The notes under the pieces were generated by a model. The model saw nothing but the letters and a program-made list of their open reading frames with translations. It searched no databases and had not been told where the DNA came from. Below, piece after piece: positions 1 to 5,793 of a DNA stretch of 8,806 nucleotides. Origin of the DNA: Candidatus Peregrinibacteria bacterium (GTDB lineage Bacteria; Patescibacteriota; Gracilibacteria; Peribacterales; Peribacteraceae); the NCBI GenBank assembly GCA_030638845.1, contig DAOWDW010000086.1:1-8806 (forward strand), in the 5' to 3' direction. The number at the start of each line of letters is the position of its first letter. Within the stretch, counting starts at the first letter, position 1. The position numbers and the translations under genes are program-made.

Positions 1-113
1 ATCCACCTAATCCTGATCCACCTAATCCTGATCCACCTAATCCTGATCCACCTAATCCTGATCCACCTAATCCTGATCCACCTAATCCTGATCCACCTAA
101 TCCTGATCCACCT
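1..113 (+). repeat. 15-bp tandem array encoding DPPNP
   Basis: Seven perfect copies of ATCCACCTAATCCTG lie end to end (1-105), followed by an eighth partial copy (106-113). In the frame of the surface protein each unit reads as the pentapeptide Asp-Pro-Pro-Asn-Pro. The array continues past the left edge, so its true copy number is unknown. Perfect identity between units suggests recent expansion. The Pro-rich peptide should form an extended, stiff stalk. Confidence 0.95.
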
Positions 114-2318
114 GTGTCATCTGTTCCACCTGTGTCATCTGTTCCACCTGTGTCATCTGTTCCACCTGTGTCATCTGTTCCACCTGTGTCATCTGATGTA
201 AGTTCGGAAAATAGTGATAGTAGTGAAGAAAATAGTGAGAGTAGTGATAGTAGTGAAGAAAATAGTGAGAGTAGTGATAGTAGTGAAGAAAATAGTGATA
301 GTAGTGAGAGTAGTTATGAAAAATCATCTGATAGTTGGAACTCAGAAAGTAGTGGATGGTCTTCAGGTGAAGAACCTAATCCACCTGTGTCATCTGATGT
401 AAGTTCGGAAAATAGTGATAGTAGTGAAGAAAATTCTAATGGTAGTGAAGAATCATCAGCTTGTGGCTGTACTCAAGATAGTGATTGTTATGATGGTGAT
501 TTTTGTACTATTGATGCGTGTATTGAAGATCCTGAAGGTGGCTACTGTAAAATTTGTATAAATGTAAATTTCTGCTTTGACCCTTCTTCATCTTCATCTT
601 CTGTACAAACAAGTCCAGACTCCTCAGATTCTTCTGGTTCTTCTGGTTCTTCTGGTTCTTCTGGCTCTTTAGATTCCTCAGCTTCTTTAGATTCCTCAGC
701 TTCCTCTGCTTCCTCTAGTTCTTCAGAGTCTTCCAGCTCATTAAGTTCATATGAATGTGAAAAGAACATCGATTGTGATGATGGGGAATACTGTACAGTT
801 GATAACTGTATAGACTATAAATGTGATAATGAATGGTGGTGTTCTTCATTATCTTCATCCGATAGCATTTCTGATTTATCAACATCTTCTATTAAAAATT
901 GCACATTCGATTGGGAATGTGATGACGATGACATATGTACAAAAGATGAATGTATAGATGGCTTCTGTGTTTATGAGAATTTGTGCTTTAGTAGCTCTTC
1001 TTTCTTGGTAAATTCTTCTGCATCATCTAATTGGTGCAATACTCACGAAGACTGTGAAGATGGAGACATTTGTACTGATACAGCATGTTTTAATAATACA
1101 TGTTTTAGTGTTTATATTTGTTCATCATCAAATGGATCAAATGATTCTAACTCTTCTAAGATTTCTTGCACATCAGATTCAGACTGTAATGATTTGGAAT
1201 ACTGTACAAATGAAAGATGTATAAATGAAGTATGTGTATTCAATAACTTCTGTATAAATTCTTCACATAGTACCAATAGATCTAGAGCAAGCTGGGGCTT
1301 TGAAGAATGTGGAGATGGATTTATAGAAGGCAGAGAAGAATGTGATCTTGGACCTGGAAATGTTCCTTTAGGAACAATAGGAGGAAGATGTGCTTGTGAC
1401 CCTTCTCTCTCTTCTTGTAGAGCAGCAATACAAGGACTTACTTGGTCTGGATGTATTTGGAGTTTTTGTGGAGATGGTGAAATTAATAACAACCTTGTAT
1501 TTAGAGGCAACCGAGTAAATTATCAGTTGATCTCTGAAGAATGTGATGATGGCAATACTATAAGTGGAGACGGATGTACTGCTAACTGTAAAGATGAAGA
1601 TACCTATGTTGCATCTGCAGATGTGTGTGGAGATGGAGTAATATCTGGAGATGAACAGTGTGATGATGGCAATAGAAGGGCTGGAGATAGTTGCAGTGCT
1701 AACTGCATGGTAGAAGCTGGATTCTGTGGAGACGGGATATTACAAGAATGGCTAGGAGAACAATGTGAAGAATCTCTTCATGGGAATTCACTTTCTTATG
1801 ACTGTCGCTTCTGCCGATTTACATCTTACTCATGTGGAAATGGAATTGTGAATGCTGGTGAAGAATGTGATGAAGGCGATAAGAATGCAAACGAATCTGG
1901 AGCTATTTGTAGAGTAGATTGTTCCTTCCCAAGATGTGGAGACGGAATAGTAGATGTGGGAGAAGAATGTGATGATGGCAATAGAAAGCCTGGTGATGAC
2001 TGTAATAATTTATGTAAAAGAGAAAAAAGAATTCTTGGAGAATCTTTAATTGATCCAAATTATGTGCTTGGTGCAAATGGATATAGAGGGGCAGGTGTAG
2101 AAATTGGCTTCCCAAGTCAGATACAAGGTCAAGTAGTGCCATTTCCAAATTATGCAAATACCAATGCACTGCCTTATCAATTGCCAGCAGAATATTTACA
2201 ACCTTGGATGCAAGGGCAGGCTCCTGCAGGAGATACAGGACCAGCAGCTCTCTTAATTATGATTGGAGGAGCATCTGCAGGTATGGCATGGGTTAGAAGA
2301 AAAAAACGTAGAATGTAA
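1..2318 (+). CDS. Giant Ser/Cys-rich repeat surface protein with DUF4215 repeats, 5' truncated by window edge
   Basis: The frame is open from the first bases (codons in phase with position 3) to TAA at 2316-2318, giving about 771 visible residues. The N-terminus lies outside the window, and the in-frame GTG at 114 is only a codon inside a repeat. In order the protein has: a DPPNP array (1-113), VSSVPP repeats (114-185), Ser/Asp/Glu repeats (to about 450), five Cys-rich modules of C-x5-C-x5-C-x4-C type (462-1253) with Ser-rich linkers, six CGDG...EECDDGN modules (1308-2015) matching the DUF4215/Myxococcus cysteine-rich repeat family, a Pro/Gln/Asn-rich spacer, and a terminal hydrophobic helix (about 2244-2294) followed by RRKKRRM. 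This layout is that of an exported, disulfide-rich protein held in the membrane by its C-terminus with a long stalk. An adhesin or cell-contact role is inference. No catalytic domain is visible. The signal peptide, if any, is upstream of the window. Confidence 0.85.
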   Translation, partial: PPNPDPPNPDPPNPDPPNPDPPNPDPPNPDPPNPDPPVSSVPPVSSVPPVSSVPPVSSVPPVSSDVSSENSDSSEENSESSDSSEENSESSDSSEENSDSSESSYEKSSDSWNSESSGWSSGEEPNPPVSSDVSSENSDSSEENSNGSEESSACGCTQDSDCYDGDFCTIDACIEDPEGGYCKICINVNFCFDPSSSSSSVQTSPDSSDSSGSSGSSGSSGSLDSSASLDSSASSASSSSSESSSSLSSYECEKNIDCDDGEYCTVDNCIDYKCDNEWWCSSLSSSDSISDLSTSSIKNCTFDWECDDDDICTKDECIDGFCVYENLCFSSSSFLVNSSASSNWCNTHEDCEDGDICTDTACFNNTCFSVYICSSSNGSNDSNSSKISCTSDSDCNDLEYCTNERCINEVCVFNNFCINSSHSTNRSRASWGFEECGDGFIEGREECDLGPGNVPLGTIGGRCACDPSLSSCRAAIQGLTWSGCIWSFCGDGEINNNLVFRGNRVNYQLISEECDDGNTISGDGCTANCKDEDTYVASADVCGDGVISGDEQCDDGNRRAGDSCSANCMVEAGFCGDGILQEWLGEQCEESLHGNSLSYDCRFCRFTSYSCGNGIVNAGEECDEGDKNANESGAICRVDCSFPRCGDGIVDVGEECDDGNRKPGDDCNNLCKREKRILGESLIDPNYVLGANGYRGAGVEIGFPSQIQGQVVPFPNYANTNALPYQLPAEYLQPWMQGQAPAGDTGPAALLIMIGGASAGMAWVRRKKRRM
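114..185 (+). repeat. 18-bp tandem array encoding VSSVPP
   Basis: Four perfect copies of GTGTCATCTGTTCCACCT lie at 114-131, 132-149, 150-167 and 168-185. A fifth begins at 186 and diverges after GTGTCATCTG. Each unit encodes Val-Ser-Ser-Val-Pro-Pro in the surface protein frame. The array follows the 15-bp array directly and shares the CCACCT core with it, so one array may have grown from the other. Confidence 0.95.
179..434 (+). repeat. 55-bp exact direct duplication, 201 bp apart
   Basis: Bases 179-233 recur exactly at 380-434. The repeat runs from the end of the VSSVPP array through PPVSSDVSSENSDSSEEN. The offset is 201 bp, which is 67 codons, so the frame is kept. The second copy is preceded by CCTAAT, as in the DPPNP array. 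This looks like a segmental duplication inside the stalk region. Confidence 0.88.
216..305 (+). repeat. 30-bp tandem array encoding DSSEENSESS
   Basis: Three units of 30 bp lie at 216-245, 246-275 and 276-305. The first two encode DSSEENSESS; the third has Asp for Glu at the eighth position. Every serine in this array uses AGT. Degenerate Ser/Glu/Asp-rich sequence follows to about 360. The result is a strongly acidic, probably disordered segment of the surface protein. Confidence 0.9.
462..1253 (+). repeat. Five six-Cys modules separated by Ser-rich linkers
   Basis: Modules span 462-575, 756-842, 900-986, 1035-1121 and 1167-1253. Modules 2-5 are each exactly 29 residues with spacing C-x5-C-x5-C-x4-C-x4-C-x5-C. 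The acidic core is of the type C-(D/E)DG(D/E)x-CT, for example CDDGEYCT and CEDGDICT. Module 1 has extra residues and Cys (CGC at its start, and CKIC). The six fixed cysteines suggest three disulfides per module, and the clustered Asp/Glu could bind calcium; both points are inference. Similar C..D.DC.DG..CT.D.C motifs are familiar from myxobacterial extracellular proteins. Confidence 0.8.
630..701 (+). repeat. Ser-rich linker made of 9-bp (SSG) and 18-bp (SLDSSA) repeats
   Basis: Four 9-bp units of TCTTCTGGT (the last one ends in GGC) at 630-665 encode Ser-Ser-Gly. Two exact 18-bp copies of TCTTTAGATTCCTCAGCT at 666-683 and 684-701 encode SLDSSA. This linker joins the first and second Cys-rich modules. 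Serines here use TCT, TCC and TCA, unlike the AGT-only array upstream. Confidence 0.9.
1308..2015 (+). repeat. Six DUF4215 / Myxococcus cysteine-rich repeat modules
   Basis: Modules begin with CGDG or CGNG at 1308, 1467, 1626, 1725, 1833 and 1935. The best copies (third and sixth) read CGDGVISGDEQCDDGN and CGDGIVDVGEECDDGN, followed by GDxC and a closing Cys. The first, second and fourth copies carry insertions or have lost the DDGN part. The repeat is known from extracellular proteins of Myxococcota and other bacteria; no enzymatic role is established for it. Confidence 0.88.
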
Positions 2319-2365
2319 AATACAGAATACAAAATATTAATTGATGATACATCTTGTGTCTATTT

Positions 2366-2396
2366 TTCGGATTTTAAGATTTCGGATTTCGGATTT
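2366..2396 (+). repeat. Short intergenic direct repeats TTCGGATTT
   Basis: The 98-bp gap between the surface protein gene and ftsH contains TTCGGATTT at 2366-2374, 2381-2389 and 2388-2396. The last two overlap to give tandem CGGATTT. They form no stem-loop with each other. They lie just upstream of the ftsH start region, so they could be a binding site cluster or simply slippage-prone spacer. Confidence 0.6.
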
Positions 2397-2405
2397 TTCA
2401 TCTAG

Positions 2406-2416
2406 TATAGATACCT
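2406..2416 (+). promoter_or_regulatory. -10-like hexamer abutting the ftsH start codon
   Basis: TATAGA at 2406-2411 lies 5 nt before the ATG at 2417. There is no purine-rich Shine-Dalgarno sequence in the 20 nt upstream. No good -35 hexamer is visible at 16-18 bp. If used, transcription would start at or next to the ATG and give a leaderless mRNA. This is a weak match to TATAAT (4 of 6). Confidence 0.35.
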
Positions 2417-4282
2417 ATGGCAACTGCTACTCCTCAACCTCCATCAAAAAATAGAAATCAATGGCTATTAAGTCTGTTTCTATTCGTCGCTCTACTATTT
2501 GGAGCTATTTATACAATTACAAATCCTAAAAGAGAGGAAGATAAGTTATTTGCAAACGCCGCAGAGGTACCATTAAGTCAAATTACAAAGGGCTACAACA
2601 AAGAACAATTTACAAAAATACTTGTAAAAGACAATAAGGTATTTGCCATTTCACAAGACAATACCGCCATACAATCCTATAAAGAAACCTTAGATAGCGT
2701 AAGTACACTAGGATGGAACAATCCAGAAAATCCAACAATAGTTGAAATAGAAAATAGAGAAGCAACAAATCTCCTTATGGCAATACTGCCAGATATTTTA
2801 TTCCTTGTTTTAATAATAGGAGGACTTCTGTGGTTGTTTAGAGGAATTGCACGTAGCCAAAGCAATGCAATGTCTTTTGGAAAATCTAGAGCAAGAATTG
2901 CAGATGCAACTCAAGTAAAAACACGATTTAAGGATGTTGCAGGAGTAGAGGAAGCAAAAGAAGACCTAGAAGAAGTAGTAGATTTCTTAAAATTTCCAAA
3001 GAAATATATAAATTTGGGAGCTAAAATTCCTAAAGGAGTACTACTTGTTGGTGCACCAGGTACAGGAAAAACACTTCTAGCACGTGCTGTTGCAGGAGAA
3101 GCTGGTGTCCCCTTCTTCTCTATAGCAGGTTCTGAATTTGTAGAAATGTTTGTTGGTGTAGGTGCTAGCCGTGTACGCGATTTGTTTACAAAAGCAAAAC
3201 GAAATGCCCCTTGTATAATATTTATTGACGAAATAGATGCAGTTGGAAGACAACGCGGAGGAGCAGGCTTTGGAGGTGGTCATGACGAAAGAGAACAAAC
3301 TCTAAATCAAATCCTTACAGAAATGGATGGTTTTGAGCAGGAAACAAATGTAATTGTAATTGCAGCTACAAACAGACCAGATGTATTAGATAGAGCGTTA
3401 CTCCGCCCTGGGCGCTTTGACAGGCGCATATTTATAGATCGACCAGATTTAGAAGCGAGGAAGAAAATACTAAAAGTACATTCAAAGAATAAGAAAGTTT
3501 CATCTAATTTAAATTTAGAACAAATTGCAAAGCAAACTGTTGGACTAACAGGTGCAGATCTTGAAAATATAATGAATGAAGCAGCTATTTTTGCCGCAAG
3601 ACGTAAAAGAAAAAATGTAGTTCAACAAGACTTGGTAGACGCAGTTGAAAAAGTAACAATTGGTCCAGAAAAGAAATCTAGAAAGCTAACAGAAAAAGAA
3701 AAGAAGATAACCGCATACCATGAGCTTGGACATGCAATTGTTGGCTACCAATGCCCAGAAAGTGATCCTTTGCATAAAATTTCTATAGTCTCAAGAGGTA
3801 CAGCCCTTGGCGTAACATGGTTTTTACCAAATGAAGACCAATACACAACTTGCAAGGCAAAATTTTTGGATGAAATATGCGGATTACTTGGAGGTCGTGC
3901 CGCAGAAGAGATTGTATTTGGAGAAATTACAACCGGAGCAAGTAATGATATTGAAAGGGCTTCACAAATTGCACGAGACATGGCAATGCGCTTTGGCATG
4001 GGCGACGATAACTTAGGTCCAGTATCATATGGCGAAAAACAAGGAACAATGTTCTTAGGAGTAGATCCTGCAGTATCACGTAACTTTAGTGAATCTATAG
4101 CAAAGGAAATTGATTCTTTTGTATTAAATACTCTTAGATCTGAATATAATCGAGCTAAAGGTATAATAGAAAAGGAAAGAAAGAAGCTAGATTCACTCGC
4201 AGAAGTTCTTCTAAAAAAAGAAACCATGTCTCTAGAGGAATTTGAAAAAATATTTGTTGGTGAAAAGACTAGAAATAAGTAA
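2417..4282 (+). CDS. ftsH: ATP-dependent zinc metalloprotease FtsH
   Basis: Membrane-bound AAA+ protease that extracts and degrades misassembled membrane proteins and some cytosolic regulators; active as a hexamer. The 621 residues match the usual family size. TM1 is at about 16-34, an extracytoplasmic domain at 35-120, and TM2 at about 121-141. The AAA+ module has Walker A GAPGTGKT (212-219), pore loop FVG (245-247), Walker B IIFIDE (267-272) and the second region of homology [20 protein letters not shown]. The zinc site is HELGH (435-439), with Asp511 in [11 protein letters not shown] as the likely third ligand. All catalytic parts are present. A small oddity is Ser in SIVSRG, where the family usually has Pro. 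The ATG at 2417 is chosen because it gives the normal short cytosolic N-terminus. The next gene, purB, is on the same strand 75 bp downstream. Confidence 0.97.
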   Translation: MATATPQPPSKNRNQWLLSLFLFVALLFGAIYTITNPKREEDKLFANAAEVPLSQITKGYNKEQFTKILVKDNKVFAISQDNTAIQSYKETLDSVSTLGWNNPENPTIVEIENREATNLLMAILPDILFLVLIIGGLLWLFRGIARSQSNAMSFGKSRARIADATQVKTRFKDVAGVEEAKEDLEEVVDFLKFPKKYINLGAKIPKGVLLVGAPGTGKTLLARAVAGEAGVPFFSIAGSEFVEMFVGVGASRVRDLFTKAKRNAPCIIFIDEIDAVGRQRGGAGFGGGHDEREQTLNQILTEMDGFEQETNVIVIAATNRPDVLDRALLRPGRFDRRIFIDRPDLEARKKILKVHSKNKKVSSNLNLEQIAKQTVGLTGADLENIMNEAAIFAARRKRKNVVQQDLVDAVEKVTIGPEKKSRKLTEKEKKITAYHELGHAIVGYQCPESDPLHKISIVSRGTALGVTWFLPNEDQYTTCKAKFLDEICGLLGGRAAEEIVFGEITTGASNDIERASQIARDMAMRFGMGDDNLGPVSYGEKQGTMFLGVDPAVSRNFSESIAKEIDSFVLNTLRSEYNRAKGIIEKERKKLDSLAEVLLKKETMSLEEFEKIFVGEKTRNK

Positions 4283-4308
4283 AAAGGATAAATAATTGTT
4301 TATAAACC

Positions 4309-4342
4309 TGAATAAACTGCGATACATTCTGGACTTTATTCA
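4309..4342 (+). promoter_or_regulatory. Inverted repeat upstream of purB promoter, possible operator
   Basis: TGAATAAA (4309-4316) is mirrored by TTTATTCA (4335-4342), with 18 bp between. A second perfect palindrome, GTTTATAAAC, lies immediately before it at 4298-4307. The right arm ends 3 bp before the -10 hexamer. No U-tract follows, so it is not a terminator for ftsH. A repressor site is possible, but AT-rich sequence makes chance palindromes common. Confidence 0.3.
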
Positions 4343-4357
4343 TGCTATACTTCCACT
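4343..4357 (+). promoter_or_regulatory. Extended -10 promoter of purB, leaderless arrangement
   Basis: TGC (4343-4345) directly precedes TATACT (4346-4351), forming an extended -10 element (TGn + 5 of 6 match to TATAAT). Only 6 nt separate it from the ATG at 4358, so the predicted transcription start falls on the start codon. The -35 region (about 4323-4328, TACATT) is poor, as expected when an extended -10 is used. There is no Shine-Dalgarno sequence. Confidence 0.55.
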
Positions 4358-5671
4358 ATGATAAACGCTCTGAGCCCACTAGACGGACGTTACGAACCTA
4401 AAATTCAACCACTCCGCATGTTTTTTTCCGAAGAAGCTTTAATTAAATATAGATTGATAGTTGAGATACTATATTTCCAAACTCTTTGTAATGAAAAATC
4501 TATTTCAGATCTTCCAGCCTTAAAGGTAAGTGATAGAAATAAATTAGATGCAATAATAGAAAATTTTTCAGAGGTCGAAGCAAAAAAAGTTAAGGCAATA
4601 GAAAAGAAAACAAACCATGATGTAAAAGCAGTGGAGTACTATTTAAAACAGCAATTCGAAAAAATACCTGCATTAAAAAAATATAAAGAATTCGTTCACT
4701 TTGGTTTAACAAGTGAAGATGTAAATAATTTAGCTTATGGAATGATGATTTCAGACGCACTCAAATTTGTTGTACTTCCTGAATTAAAAAAGTTGGATGC
4801 CGACCTTCGCAGATTATCATCTAAATGGAGAAAAGTTTCATTACTTAGCCTTACGCACGGACAGCCCGCTACTCCAAGTACTATTGGTAATGAGTTTGCT
4901 GTATTTTCAGATAGACTTAGCAAGCAAGTAAATAAAGTTAAATCATTTAAAATGGATGGAAAATTTGGAGGAGCAGTTGGAAACTACAGCGCTCACCGTG
5001 CTGCATATCCAAATGTAAAATGGGAAGCACTTGGAAATAAATTTGTTAAAAGTTTAGGTCTTACTCCCCTCTTAAATACTACTCAAATAAATCCGCATGA
5101 CGACATTGCGCAACTTAGTGCAACGTTTAATCTAATAAATACTATCTTGATAGATTTAAGTAGAGATATGTGGATGTATATTTCTAGAGGGATATTTAAA
5201 CAAAAGATAATCGCAGGAGAAGTTGGGTCTTCAACCATGCCTCACAAAGTAAACCCAATCGATTTTGAAAACGCAGAGGGTAATTTGGGGCTCTCTAACG
5301 CTCTCTTCACACACTTCGCGAACAAATTACCAATAAGTCGCTTACAACGCGATTTGAGCGACTCTACAGTCCAAAGAAACATAGGTAGTGCATTTGGCTA
5401 CCATATCATTTCTATTTTATCGCTTAAGAAAGGGCTATCTAAAATTATGCTGAATAATAAGGCAACAAAAAAAGAATTGGATGCTCACCCAGAGGTTTAT
5501 GCAGAAGCAATTCAAATGGTGCTAAGAAAGAATAATGTTGAAGGCGCGTATGAAAAATTGAAAGCTCTTACCAGAGGCGAAAATATTTCTAAAGCTGATC
5601 TTCTTGCTTTCGTAGATACTGTTGCGCTTCCTAAAACGGAGAAGGTAAGGCTAAAGAAGATTATTGGGTAG
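4358..5671 (+). CDS. purB: Adenylosuccinate lyase
   Basis: Splits adenylosuccinate into AMP and fumarate, and SAICAR into AICAR and fumarate, in cytosolic purine synthesis. The 437 residues begin with MINALSPLDGRYEPK, the start typical of the Escherichia coli-like PurB subgroup. The fumarase/aspartase superfamily signature is GSSTMPHKVNP (290-300), with the catalytic serine expected at Ser291 or Ser292. The general acid histidine is His167 in THGQPATPS. TSEDVNN, which is also conserved, lies at about 118-124. The protein ends in TAG and appears full length. No other purine gene is in the window. In organisms with reduced purine pathways PurB usually serves the PurA-PurB conversion of IMP to AMP; that use here is inference. 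Confidence 0.96.
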   Translation: MINALSPLDGRYEPKIQPLRMFFSEEALIKYRLIVEILYFQTLCNEKSISDLPALKVSDRNKLDAIIENFSEVEAKKVKAIEKKTNHDVKAVEYYLKQQFEKIPALKKYKEFVHFGLTSEDVNNLAYGMMISDALKFVVLPELKKLDADLRRLSSKWRKVSLLSLTHGQPATPSTIGNEFAVFSDRLSKQVNKVKSFKMDGKFGGAVGNYSAHRAAYPNVKWEALGNKFVKSLGLTPLLNTTQINPHDDIAQLSATFNLINTILIDLSRDMWMYISRGIFKQKIIAGEVGSSTMPHKVNPIDFENAEGNLGLSNALFTHFANKLPISRLQRDLSDSTVQRNIGSAFGYHIISILSLKKGLSKIMLNNKATKKELDAHPEVYAEAIQMVLRKNNVEGAYEKLKALTRGENISKADLLAFVDTVALPKTEKVRLKKIIG

Positions 5672-5707
5672 CTTGATTTGGTTGTAGATTTATAGGTGGA
5701 GAATATA

Positions 5708-5732
5708 GCTTATTTAAGCCAAAATATTTTTA
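5708..5732 (+). terminator. Weak terminator candidate after purB
   Basis: GCTT (5708-5711) pairs with AAGC (5716-5719) around an ATTT loop, and an A/T-rich stretch with a run of T (5727-5731) follows. The stem is only 4-5 bp and the T-run is separated from it by about 7 nt, so this is at best a poor intrinsic terminator. No better hairpin lies between purB and fic. Confidence 0.22.
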
Positions 5733-5745
5733 TAGTTAAACTAAC

Positions 5746-5775
5746 TTGCTATTTAGTTTACATATCGTATATAAT
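5746..5775 (+). promoter_or_regulatory. Promoter of the fic gene
   Basis: A perfect -10 TATAAT lies at 5770-5775. The -35 candidate TTGCTA (5746-5751, 4 of 6) is 18 bp upstream. The expected transcription start is near 5782, giving a leader of about 12 nt before the ATG at 5794, with no Shine-Dalgarno sequence. This is the best consensus promoter in the window. Confidence 0.6.
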
Positions 5776-5783
5776 GTAAACTA
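5754..5783 (+). promoter_or_regulatory. Perfect inverted repeat over the fic -10 box, likely operator
   Basis: TAGTTTACAT (5754-5763) and ATGTAAACTA (5774-5783) are perfect inverse complements of 10 bp separated by 10 bp. The half-site centres are 20 bp apart, about two helical turns, as suits a dimeric DNA-binding protein. The repeat covers the -10 box and the predicted transcription start, so a bound protein would block transcription. Because most of it lies upstream of the predicted start, it should act as DNA rather than as an RNA hairpin. The winged helix at the Fic C-terminus is an obvious candidate binder, but that is inference. Confidence 0.55.
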
Positions 5784-5793
5784 CTTTCCAAAT

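Noticed and set aside
1..113. Short direct repeats resembling a CRISPR array
   Set aside because: The units are contiguous 15-mers with no spacers and are translated in the frame of the surface protein; it is a coding tandem array.
97..327. Minus-strand frame rich in His/Tyr/Phe
   Set aside because: It is the antisense shadow of the Ser/Asp/Glu repeats; its odd composition comes from the repeats and it has no start signals.
1112..1510. 132-codon minus-strand open frame
   Set aside because: It lies antisense inside the Cys-rich coding region, whose reading frame is clearly real by its repeat domains; no recognisable protein features.
3745..4227. 160-codon minus-strand open frame inside ftsH
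   Set aside because: Fully antisense to the conserved protease domain of FtsH; it has no homology that I recognise and no promoter or ribosome site.
5708..5730. AAAATATTTT palindrome after purB as an operator
   Set aside because: A purely A/T palindrome in AT-rich DNA is expected by chance.
5746..5793. TTG-initiated 16-residue N-terminal extension of Fic
   Set aside because: The TTG coincides with the -35 hexamer and the extension lies over the -10 box and inverted repeat; the ATG at 5794 gives the expected family length.
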